Positions 1 through 7,558 of a stretch of DNA of 26,295 nt are shown piece after piece (within the stretch, counting starts at the first letter, position 1; each line of letters begins with the position of its first letter). The translations under genes were made by a program, and so were the position numbers. This DNA comes from Prevotellaceae bacterium UBA1743 (GTDB lineage Bacteria > Bacteroidota > Bacteroidia > Bacteroidales > Bacteroidaceae), in the NCBI GenBank assembly GCA_002314945.1, contig DCHV01000071.1:1-26295 (forward strand), in the 5' to 3' direction. The notes under the pieces are model-generated. The model was given only the letters and a program-made list of their open reading frames with translations. It did not search any database and was not told where the DNA came from.

Positions 1-177
1 TTTGGGAGCTGTGAGTCCAAGCACATTCTGCTGTCCAGCAGGACGCTGGGGACACTCTACTACGATGGTACCTTCATTCCAATGCCACTTGGTGTTTGGA
101 TTGTCGGTTTGTGACATTCCCGACAGGGATGTGGCTAAGCATGCCAGTCCCAATACGATTTTCTTCAACTGAATCAT
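1..177 (-). CDS. Secreted Gfo/Idh/MocA-type oxidoreductase, GH109-like (N-terminal fragment)
   Basis: Only the first 59 codons are present; the gene runs off the left edge of the window. The ATG at 177 begins a clear Sec signal peptide (MIQLKKIVLGLACLATSLSG, then MSQ). The mature start has the pattern WHWNEGTIVVE, RPAGQ, VLGLTAPK. From memory, this short leader segment precedes the NAD-binding domain in secreted Bacteroidetes Gfo/Idh/MocA proteins, including GH109 alpha-N-acetylgalactosaminidases, which use NAD in a redox-assisted glycosidic cleavage. The NAD-binding motif itself lies outside the window, so the family call rests on the leader alone. The gene starts 101 nt after the GH120 gene on the same strand and probably shares its transcript. 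It could instead be another secreted protein with a similar leader. Confidence 0.55.
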   Translation of the reverse strand, partial: MIQLKKIVLGLACLATSLSGMSQTDNPNTKWHWNEGTIVVECPQRPAGQQNVLGLTAPK

Positions 178-278
178 GTGTATAAAATGTGTTTATTGTT
201 TCTGACTAATCACGTATTCTTCAATCTGTACGGTGTTGAATGCTGCGTACTTCTTGACATTTATTGTTTCTATCCTAT

Positions 279-2093
279 TTATAATTTTCTCCACAGGCGG
301 ATAGGTTGTGATGAGATCTCTTCGAAAGGACCGCACAGAGGGGTATCCTTTGAACGTTCCTGCCCGAAATAATCCTTATCAACAAGGATGGGAGAACCAT
401 CTGGATTCTCGTAAGCGTAGTTGCTTAGGCGTACAATGCCTAATCGCTCGCCATCCACCAGTTTGCCTTTTGCAAGGGTTTCGTCAATAGATAATTTCAG
501 GTACACGCCATCCTCCCTCTCTTCAAGTTCAATTTTTGGCTCGTGGCATTCCGTATTGTCCTCCACGATATTATCCCACGCATCCGTTTTTCCTTCGTAG
601 GAAGAAAGGCCATATTCATCACCCTCGTAGATACATAGGATGTTGTTCATGTATCGGGTATCTCCGACCTTGAAACCATACACGCCTTTCACCTCCGTAC
701 TATGATTCAACATATAGGGTGTATAACGTGTTTCATTCTGTGTATGTATTTTACCCTTGATGAGATTGTGAATGAAGGCTCCTCCATTCGAAGAATCCCA
801 AATGGCCATACCGGATAGCATGACATTGTTGTCGCACACGAAAGGACCATGATCTACCTCGTAGAGAATATCCATCCACGTGTTATCATATAAGAGATTG
901 GAGGAAACGCGCGAACCTTGCGCCATCCAATCCATCCAGATACCCAATTGACTGTTGTGAATCCAGTTGTTGTGGATATAGGCATCTACTGCTGCATGAA
1001 ATTTGATACCAGCAATTTCCGCTCCTATAAACTGACGCTTCACCCAGATATCGTGGATATGATTGTCGTAAATTTCCGAGAAAGAGGCTCCCATACTACC
1101 GCACATTCCAGTTTGTTCACAGAAACTGATTTCATTGCGACGCACAATATGCGAACCCACGTTATCTTTGTTCCAACCCTTACGTACTGCATTTAGCGTC
1201 ACCTCAATATATTCTGTAGCACCATCGTATCTGCGTTGGCTCCATAAATTGTGTCCCGTGCTACATTGTTTTCCCAGAGTGATACCATTACAACGCGAAT
1301 TGCGGATGTGATTATCCTCGATTATCCATCCCTTGCACCAATGGGCACCTACCATACCTACCTGCTCTGCTGTAGGAGCGCCCCATTGTGTAGCTGCCTG
1401 ACTGATATAAAATCCTCGTATTGTCAGATAATTGATACCTTCTCGAGTGGGATAGAAACAAGTGGGACGTACAGTCACTTCAATGAGTTCCTTCCTCGGG
1501 TCAGCCTCTCCAAAACGGGCATAGATAGTTGTGTTTTCTCCATCTACTTCGGCATACCATAGCAGGCGTGAGCCTTCTGGGTCACGACGACTACGAATGG
1601 TGTCATTTACGACTGATTCACGATTTGGTCTTTCATAGAGTGACACATCATTCAGATAGACCTCGGCCGTATGTTGCACCCATCCTTGGTTATCAAACCA
1701 GTCACCCTCTATTGGTGTGACGAACGGATTACTCTCTCCAAAGAAAGAGTTGGGAACGACTGCTTTCCATATCCCATCTTTCTCCTTCTTCCAGTTCTGC
1801 ACAATCTCAGAGCCCTTGAGCTCCACCTTTTCCCCTTCGGCTGCACGATACAGGATACGTCTTTGGGCATCCCAGCCTCCGTGTAGAGGATTCACCCATT
1901 CGCGATAAGTACCAGCATGTACAGTCACGGTATCACCTGGTAGGGCGAGTTGTGCCGCACGATTGATAGTACGCAGAGGTGTGTCGATACCTCCCTCCGA
2001 TGCATCACATCCTTGTGGGGTAACATGCAATTCACGTGCGTAGGACATAAATGTGCAACACACAGAAAATACGAATAAATAATATTTTTTCAT
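279..2093 (-). CDS. GH120-family beta-xylosidase-like right-handed beta-helix glycosidase
   Basis: Secreted protein of 604 residues. I chose the ATG at 2093 because it begins a clean signal peptide (MKKYYLFVFSVCCTFMSYA, cleavage before REL). The reading frame stays open upstream to 2210, but that extension is not signal-like. The mature protein opens with the beta-helix signature TPLRTINRAAQLALPGDT, then GTYREWVNP, followed by NSFFGESNPF and CFYPTREGINYLTIRGF. The sequence closely resembles my recollection of the GH120 beta-xylosidase XylC of Thermoanaerobacterium saccharolyticum, including its length (about 640) and the two catalytic blocks. By analogy the nucleophile is Asp388 (GIWMDWMAQG) and the acid/base Glu412 (ILYEVDHGP). 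The expected role is removal of xylose or a related sugar from oligosaccharides in the periplasm or outside the cell. It is separated from operon B by a strong terminator, so it needs its own promoter, which I could not identify with confidence. Confidence 0.85.
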   Translation of the reverse strand: MKKYYLFVFSVCCTFMSYARELHVTPQGCDASEGGIDTPLRTINRAAQLALPGDTVTVHAGTYREWVNPLHGGWDAQRRILYRAAEGEKVELKGSEIVQNWKKEKDGIWKAVVPNSFFGESNPFVTPIEGDWFDNQGWVQHTAEVYLNDVSLYERPNRESVVNDTIRSRRDPEGSRLLWYAEVDGENTTIYARFGEADPRKELIEVTVRPTCFYPTREGINYLTIRGFYISQAATQWGAPTAEQVGMVGAHWCKGWIIEDNHIRNSRCNGITLGKQCSTGHNLWSQRRYDGATEYIEVTLNAVRKGWNKDNVGSHIVRRNEISFCEQTGMCGSMGASFSEIYDNHIHDIWVKRQFIGAEIAGIKFHAAVDAYIHNNWIHNSQLGIWMDWMAQGSRVSSNLLYDNTWMDILYEVDHGPFVCDNNVMLSGMAIWDSSNGGAFIHNLIKGKIHTQNETRYTPYMLNHSTEVKGVYGFKVGDTRYMNNILCIYEGDEYGLSSYEGKTDAWDNIVEDNTECHEPKIELEEREDGVYLKLSIDETLAKGKLVDGERLGIVRLSNYAYENPDGSPILVDKDYFGQERSKDTPLCGPFEEISSQPIRLWRKL

Positions 2094-2235
2094 ATTTGTT
2101 ATTTTGTAGTATATTAATTCCTTAATACTATTAGTTATTCTTTTTAAGTATCTGAGCAATATATAGTTATTCGCTAAAGTTAATTGGGCTAAAGCAGTCT
2201 TGCATAGCACGCAGAAAAGCCGAGCAGCTCAGAAT

Positions 2236-2310
2236 TTTGCCATGTCAGAAATTACACATATCTTTGTGTCGCGAATAAAAATAAGCAAAACTCTGAAATG
2301 ACATGGCAAA
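2236..2310. repeat. 12-bp perfect inverted repeat, 51 bp apart
   Basis: TTTGCCATGTCA at 2236-2247 is repeated as its exact complement TGACATGGCAAA at 2299-2310. Inside the interval is a smaller hairpin, ACACA (2254-2258) with TGTGT (2265-2269). The arms could fold in RNA, form a regulator site upstream of the GH120 gene, or be the ends of a decayed small element. The sequence does not decide among these. Confidence 0.6.
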
Positions 2311-2502
2311 GATAGCAATTAAATCCAAGAAACTCATACCTTTTGGATGAATTTTTCCGATAATGGAGCAATTTGACTTCATACTCTCATCTATAATCGA
2401 TTCAACACTTGTGTTCATAAGATAGCCAGTCATTATTTCGTTGTTTTTCGCATCCCACTGTTTTGCGAAACAATTCTTCCTGTGATTTTATGGAAATTCG
2501 CT

Positions 2503-2532
2503 CAAAAAAATCCCCCGTTATTTCGGGGGATT
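2503..2532 (-). terminator. Rho-independent terminator of operon B
   Basis: Read on the minus strand, AATCCCCCG pairs with CGGGGGATT across a 6-nt loop (AAATAA), a 9-bp GC-rich stem, and is followed at once by a run of seven T. It lies 179 nt past the stop codon of the DUF4874/DUF4832 gene and closes the isomerase/oxidoreductase/DUF4874 operon. It separates that operon from the GH120 gene. Confidence 0.9.
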
Positions 2533-2546
2533 ATCTCAATATGAGT

Positions 2547-2753
2547 TTATAGGCAATTCAGTCGATTTACGCCATCTGTTAACTCATGTCCGTAAGCGTC
2601 TGCAATACTTTCCACTACGAAGCTTTCGCTTAGGTGAACAACTTCCACGATGATTTTCAATTCAGGATGCTTAGCTAATTCCAAGATGTTTCCATTAAAT
2701 TTTGGACTTCTTATTTCACCCTGTTGAGAACACGTCCGTCCAAAATTTCGCAT
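2547..2753 (-). other. Doubtful 68-codon reading frame, possible gene remnant
   Basis: This frame overlaps the last 43 nt of the DUF4874/DUF4832 gene and runs to TAA just before the terminator. The part downstream of the overlap (KFNGNILELAKHPELKIIV onward, ending GVNRLNCL) reads like ordinary protein with balanced codon use and could be a degraded C-terminus or a small overlapping gene. No family is recognised and the only ATG lies inside the upstream gene. Confidence 0.2.
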
Positions 2754-4309
2754 TGGGTTCCTTCGGCTATAGTTATAGCATATTCGGGACGATACCTAAT
2801 GGTTTCTTCTTCGTCGGGAAGCCAAAGAGCAGCGTGGTAGATGCCATTGGGCGCATTATCAGGAAGACGTCCAACCAATGCTACCTCCACTTCTTTCCAT
2901 GGTTCAAAGAATTGTGCGTCTATTCCTGTTGGGAATTCGTATGCAATCCCTTCATCATTATATAGTACAAGATATGTGGGTCGTGGATTCACCGGTCGGG
3001 AAAAACCAACATTGCGAACTATGATTTTGCCATTGTATTCTTTGCCTACAAACTCCCCTTGGGTGCTAACTGCCTCCAAACGATAACCGAAGTGGTCCCG
3101 AATGTATTCGTATGCACTGGGAACAGGGTTCCGAACAAAGTATTTCTCGTCACAAGGCAAGCCTTGGGCCTTGAGTAAACCAGCCGTGAAGGGAGTGTTC
3201 TTCCATGCATCAATAGAACCATAAACGGGTGTCCAGTCCAATTCACTGTTGGAATGTACGATGCTGAAGGTTGAATAATGATGCTTAATGAACCGGGTGA
3301 TGGCCGTCAAAGCGTTGGCGCTGAGCAGATCGATGTTCGAGTTCCAAAAAAGTTCACCTTCTATGGGAATATGGGCGCTTTCTTTCGTCACCATATCAAA
3401 TTCCGGATCACCATCGTATGCAAGACTGAATGTACCTCCATCTGTCGTACCTGCCAGTGTTCCGTCGTTGAAGAATCCTACACGGTTCAAGTCAATCTCC
3501 GCTTTGTTGTCTTTAGCCTTTGTGCGATATCGCATGCACCGCATCATAGTGGAACGGTTTTCGGGTAATATTTTCAATGTTGCTTTTACAACGGAGGCTA
3601 TTGCATAGGGATCTTGATCGAGTTTTAACGGATCGCTGTGGAATTCGCCCCACATGCCTATCCAACCAATCTGTAGTGTGTATATGACATCTATGTTTTT
3701 TCTAATAATATCCTCAAGTTGCCTGATATGCATAATGATTCTGGCTAACGACGGACATGCTGTCTGATTGTAATCGTCTTGGTAGGCAAACCTGAGAATA
3801 AACTTTACGCCTTCACGTCTGGCATGGTCGAAACTTGCCTGCAGAGCATCCAATTTCGACTGCGAAATTTGACGGTTCCAATAGTCTTTCAAGTAGCAGT
3901 ATGCTTGAGTTATGACTACACCGTCATCACGATAGTCGTTGAATGGCCAACAACTTTCCGTAGCACCTTCTATTTCTTGACCTACCACCATTTCAAATCG
4001 GAATCCACGTTCTGGATTAGCCAAACCTTTCGTCGCAACTCGAATGCGTTTCTGTGTGGCTTTCTCCCCACCTATATACCCATTACTGAACATGGCAGGA
4101 AGTGACGAGCCTGTCCATTGTTCGTCTGATGTGGACTGATTTCCGGTTTCAATACATAGCGAATCGATGGCATCTAATTGATAGGAAGAGGCGGTACCGT
4201 TTTTGAACGCAATTCTCATGAACTTTTCCTGCGCCATATCTGGCAAACTCATGCTGGTGATAATCAATATGAAGATTATTTTCAGTCCTACACCCTGATT
4301 TTTATTCAT
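2711..4309 (-). CDS. Secreted DUF4874/DUF4832 domain protein
   Basis: Protein of 532 residues with an N-terminal signal segment (LKIIFILIITSMSLPDMAQ, about residues 9-27). Then comes a short module, MRIAFKNGTASSYQLDAIDS, of the kind found at the front of many secreted Bacteroidetes proteins. The core has the DUF4874 hallmarks: NPERGF (98-103), a helix-rich barrel-like stretch with KFILRFAYQ near residue 170, and GWIGMWGEFH (215-224), which resembles the active-site strand of TIM-barrel glycosidases. The C-terminal third (from about 420) matches the DUF4832 beta-sandwich style, with NPRPTYLVLYN and NGIYHAALWLPD. These paired domains occur in carbohydrate-related loci, but no activity is established that I know of. 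It starts 33 nt after the FAD-oxidoreductase gene and is the last gene of operon B. Confidence 0.8.
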   Translation of the reverse strand: MNKNQGVGLKIIFILIITSMSLPDMAQEKFMRIAFKNGTASSYQLDAIDSLCIETGNQSTSDEQWTGSSLPAMFSNGYIGGEKATQKRIRVATKGLANPERGFRFEMVVGQEIEGATESCWPFNDYRDDGVVITQAYCYLKDYWNRQISQSKLDALQASFDHARREGVKFILRFAYQDDYNQTACPSLARIIMHIRQLEDIIRKNIDVIYTLQIGWIGMWGEFHSDPLKLDQDPYAIASVVKATLKILPENRSTMMRCMRYRTKAKDNKAEIDLNRVGFFNDGTLAGTTDGGTFSLAYDGDPEFDMVTKESAHIPIEGELFWNSNIDLLSANALTAITRFIKHHYSTFSIVHSNSELDWTPVYGSIDAWKNTPFTAGLLKAQGLPCDEKYFVRNPVPSAYEYIRDHFGYRLEAVSTQGEFVGKEYNGKIIVRNVGFSRPVNPRPTYLVLYNDEGIAYEFPTGIDAQFFEPWKEVEVALVGRLPDNAPNGIYHAALWLPDEEETIRYRPEYAITIAEGTQCEILDGRVLNRVK

Positions 4310-4342
4310 ATAAAGACATACTCAATTCTTATTAATAGAACC

Positions 4343-7300
4343 TTACATCAGTTCCAGAAGTTCGGAAGCGCATCGGGAGTAATGTCCCTGCATACAGTTA
4401 GAATACTCGAGGAGTGTAGCCTTGCCAAGTCCGTCTTTGTCTCCACACTTATAAAGTGCACGCGCAAGATGGATCTCTTTGAGCGCCTTGTTTCGGAAGG
4501 AGGTGTCGATAATGCTTGGTACAATCATCGAGCGGGCTTTTGCAAGAGAATCCACACAGTGATGGCGCATACCAGGCATCCTGAGGAGGTATGCCAGAGT
4601 TGCGACAGCCTCTGAAGAACCAATTTCCTCGCATGCCATGGAGATGGCTCTGAAATGAGAGAAATAGTCCTCAGGATAGAGTTGTTTGGCCTTTTCTAGT
4701 ATGACGGGAAGGGCTGAGGCATCTCTTGTACGGCCAAGAGAAATGATAAGGGCATCGAGACGGCTTACACACATGCCATATTGGGCCATGCCAGTATAGT
4801 GCCAGCCCTTGTCCCATGACTTGAAACCTGCAACTGCCTCTTTGAGCACAGAGGTATAGGTGGCATCGCCGAGCATGCATAGAATGCTCGCATAAACGAC
4901 CTTCTCTTCTGCGTTAGGACTTTCTCCCATCTTTTGTATCATCAGTCGTTTGCATTCTACAGTGTCGGTTAGGAGAATTTCAAGTCCCTTATACTGGTTT
5001 CCGACGGTAGCTGCTGCGGCCTTCATTTCTTTGGAAGTAAAACCCTTAAATTCTTTGTCGGTCAGCACCCGTTCGGGCAGGTTGCCTATGGATACTAGAT
5101 GACGCTGGACTTTTTTAATATTTACCTTACGAAGGGCGATACCTTCACGCACTGCCATCGCTGATAAATAGCCTACCGCATAACCCTGGTTCTGGAGACA
5201 AGGCTGCATCCTGATGACGGGCATGGCGTCGCGGTGGGCGCTTGCGCCGAGTCCTGTAGTAAGGATTCCCTCCAGACCTTTAGGAAGCAGACATCTTAGA
5301 GGAACGTCTGCGTCGTATTGAATATTACGGCCCATAGGAGGCGATAGGAGAAAATATGGGTCGGTGATATATCCGTGAGTGTCGAAAGAACTCCGGTGAA
5401 ACGATATCGTATCTGGATAGTGCCTGTGGTTGAGCACATCGTACACACTGATAAAATAGTCACCCACAACGCGACGCCTTTCGCGCGTCTGAGGAATCTT
5501 GATTGAATCGTATTCCTTGTGGAACTTTTCCTTTTGGGCAACGAAGGCACGGGTGACATCGAGAATGTCTGTGTCATCGATGAAGAGCCAGTCATTGTTC
5601 GTATAATAATCAAGGGGGTTGTTGCGACCTGCTGCCGCTCCCTGAAAAGCGAAGGTTTTTGCTCCGCTATAATTGAAGTTGGCTCCTGCCGCAATTGCTA
5701 TGTCGGCGCTGCCCGTCGAGTCGATCAGAACCTTTGAGAGCACGACGCCACGGCCAAACGGAGTCGTGATGACCACGCCCTTGACCGTGCCGTTTTCCAC
5801 AACCGCACCGCAGCCGAGAGTACCAAACCAAAGCTTTCCTCCTGCCTGCAGATATTCCTTTCTGTAATACTCCATCTTCCAATCCGTGACGAAATGCCAG
5901 TCTTCTGTGGTCTGGCGGGGATGGTCAGCGGGAGCCATGGCCCGGACACCCGCGTCAACAATCTTTGTATAACCCTCGCGGAATCCGTCGTAATACTCAC
6001 CCATAAGTCCCAAGGTGGCGATGCCGCCGAGGCCATGTAGATATTCAAGCATAAGGGTCTTGGCGCCTTGCTTCGCCGCAGAAATGCCTGCTGTAGCTCC
6101 TGCTGTTCCGCCTCCGAGTATGACGACATCATAACTGCCGAGTACTGGAAGGGAACCAGCTGCACAATCCACCCATTCCTGGTTGTCCTTATGACGGAGG
6201 GGAGACAATATCTCACCCACATAGCCGAGATTCGAAGGATTGCTGCCGAATATGGAGACTTTTGTGCCGACGGGTTCGGAAAGATTGGCTATATAATTGC
6301 TGACTCTGCAACCAAGCATTTCGCCCAAGACAAGAGCGGCCGCAGGTCGCATTAGCTTGTTGGCATCTTCACGGGACATGTCAGCGCAAGGACCGAGAAC
6401 ATAAATGCCATCGACATCCTTAGGTTTCATGGCTTTCTCGGGAAAGAGCCTCAATGAAGTGATATCTCCCGTAAAACTCTGCTCGCACAGCACCTTCTGC
6501 GAAGGGATGTACCAAAGGAGATCTGAACTGTCCACTTGATCTGGATCCCAAACCAGCGAACGGGCTTTCTGTTCGGCTTCCATCAAAGAATCGTAGCAGA
6601 AATCCTTGACTTCCTTCTCAATGGTATAGCGAGTAATAGGATATTTTTTGCCATTCCAATCCACTGGGATAGGAAGAGGCTCTGATCTGACGATACTACC
6701 ACCAGACTTGGGTGAATTACCGACGACTGAAAATGAGAACTCACGCTTTCCAGGGACGAAATCAGAAAACTTGGCACCAGCCATTCTTGCGACTGCGGCG
6801 TCATGGGTGGCATCTATCACTGCCTTTGCGCGGATTGCCTGGCGGCCAGAACGGTTGACAATGACGACACCGCATACAGCGCCCGAGGAATCCTTCAATA
6901 CGTTGGTCGGATAACTACTATGTATGAAATCCACTCCGTTGTCGATTAGAGTGTCCTGAAGAGTCTTCTTCACATGCGCTGGGGTGGGATAGGCTCCCCA
7001 TGGGTAAAGTCGTTCCGAAAGGTCTGTGAGGAGTTTTTCACCTTCCACCTGTTCGTAGAGCATCGATCCGCAGATGTCGTCACCAAGGTACGGGAGGCCG
7101 GCCACGAGGAAAACTCTCGATCCGTTGGCAGCAGCTGCAGCAGCTGCTGCGACAGCACGTGAACTACCGCCTACGACAACGATATCTACATCCGTGTGGA
7201 CAGGTATCTGCCTGCTTTTCTCAAAAATCTCATTTTCTTTCGGCAACATTGGCTGTACACCAGCCCATGCCTTGCCGGGCATACCAACCGCCACGAGGGT

Positions 7301-7345
7301 TCCACCTGTTGCGGACACTTTAAGAAAGTCTCTTCTTGTCAACAT
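4343..7345 (-). CDS. Tat-exported FAD-dependent oxidoreductase with two FAD-binding domains
   Basis: Protein of 1000 residues. The start is the ATG at 7345, giving MLTRRDFLK, a twin-arginine signal with hydrophobic stretch and GKAWAG cleavage region; a TTG two codons upstream is unlikely to be used. Residues about 50-345 form a first FAD_oxidored-like Rossmann unit whose glycine motif has become GGSSRA (59-64) and whose usual LGG is LGDD. Residues about 400-760 form a second unit with an intact motif GGGTAGA (411-417) followed by LEYLHGLGGIATLGLMG. The last 220 residues look alpha-helical and HEAT-like. Proteins of this class are often found in Bacteroidetes sugar loci, presumably oxidising a carbohydrate or related alcohol in the periplasm; the substrate is unknown. 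It is the middle gene of operon B, 213 nt after the isomerase-like gene. Confidence 0.85.
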   Translation of the reverse strand: MLTRRDFLKVSATGGTLVAVGMPGKAWAGVQPMLPKENEIFEKSRQIPVHTDVDIVVVGGSSRAVAAAAAAAANGSRVFLVAGLPYLGDDICGSMLYEQVEGEKLLTDLSERLYPWGAYPTPAHVKKTLQDTLIDNGVDFIHSSYPTNVLKDSSGAVCGVVIVNRSGRQAIRAKAVIDATHDAAVARMAGAKFSDFVPGKREFSFSVVGNSPKSGGSIVRSEPLPIPVDWNGKKYPITRYTIEKEVKDFCYDSLMEAEQKARSLVWDPDQVDSSDLLWYIPSQKVLCEQSFTGDITSLRLFPEKAMKPKDVDGIYVLGPCADMSREDANKLMRPAAALVLGEMLGCRVSNYIANLSEPVGTKVSIFGSNPSNLGYVGEILSPLRHKDNQEWVDCAAGSLPVLGSYDVVILGGGTAGATAGISAAKQGAKTLMLEYLHGLGGIATLGLMGEYYDGFREGYTKIVDAGVRAMAPADHPRQTTEDWHFVTDWKMEYYRKEYLQAGGKLWFGTLGCGAVVENGTVKGVVITTPFGRGVVLSKVLIDSTGSADIAIAAGANFNYSGAKTFAFQGAAAGRNNPLDYYTNNDWLFIDDTDILDVTRAFVAQKEKFHKEYDSIKIPQTRERRRVVGDYFISVYDVLNHRHYPDTISFHRSSFDTHGYITDPYFLLSPPMGRNIQYDADVPLRCLLPKGLEGILTTGLGASAHRDAMPVIRMQPCLQNQGYAVGYLSAMAVREGIALRKVNIKKVQRHLVSIGNLPERVLTDKEFKGFTSKEMKAAAATVGNQYKGLEILLTDTVECKRLMIQKMGESPNAEEKVVYASILCMLGDATYTSVLKEAVAGFKSWDKGWHYTGMAQYGMCVSRLDALIISLGRTRDASALPVILEKAKQLYPEDYFSHFRAISMACEEIGSSEAVATLAYLLRMPGMRHHCVDSLAKARSMIVPSIIDTSFRNKALKEIHLARALYKCGDKDGLGKATLLEYSNCMQGHYSRCASELLELM

Positions 7346-7529
7346 GTTCAATATACTTATTGCATTTTCTGTGAATTCGTTTTTTTTGTTATCGTGGGTT
7401 ATATTCCGGCCGCTCTTGGCCTTTTTATTTCGTATCTTTCTGTCTTTCTTTCAGTTCCTGGACTTTCCAATAATTAATAGAATCCACCTAAACATTGTAT
7501 CATGTACTATAATGCGACCCACTCCCAGC

Positions 7530-7551
7530 ATCAAACATTATTAAGTTTGAT
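7530..7551. other. Small hairpin after the isomerase-like gene
   Basis: ATCAAAC (7530-7536) pairs with GTTTGAT (7545-7551) over an 8-nt loop, starting 7 nt past the stop codon at 7559. There is no following T-run, so it is more likely a processing or stability element inside operon B than a full terminator. The rest of the 213-nt gap shows nothing I can name. Confidence 0.35.
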
Positions 7552-7558
7552 TGTCGGA

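Larger units (their letters stand above)
2094..2710. other. 617-bp intergenic region with terminator, inverted repeat and two doubtful short frames
   Basis: This gap between the DUF4874/DUF4832 gene and the GH120 gene holds the operon B terminator (2509-2532) and a 12-bp inverted repeat (2236-2247 with 2299-2310). It also holds two minus-strand frames that I do not trust as genes: 2245-2433 (62 codons, no recognisable family) and 2547-2753 (68 codons, overlapping the end of the upstream gene by 43 nt). No consensus TTTG/TAnnTTTG promoter was found on the minus strand for the GH120 gene. The nearest -7-like string (TATCTTTG at 2314-2307) lacks a -33 box at the right distance. Confidence 0.6.

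Noticed and set aside
2094..2210. N-terminal extension of the GH120 gene to an upstream ATG at 2210
   Set aside because: The extra 39 residues are not signal-like and would bury the clean signal peptide that begins at the ATG at 2093.
2236..2266. Plus-strand TTTG, 19 nt, TATCTTTG promoter match
   Set aside because: It points away from the genes into a gap with no plus-strand reading frame, and its -33 part is the arm of an inverted repeat, so a chance match is likely.
2245..2433. 62-codon minus-strand frame between terminator and GH120 gene
   Set aside because: No family, no promoter or ribosome signal, and its end overlaps the inverted repeat; not enough to call a gene.
7380..7440. GGCC...GGCC short stem in the gap before the FAD gene as a terminator
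   Set aside because: The stem is only 4 bp and the T-run lies on the plus strand side, where no gene ends.
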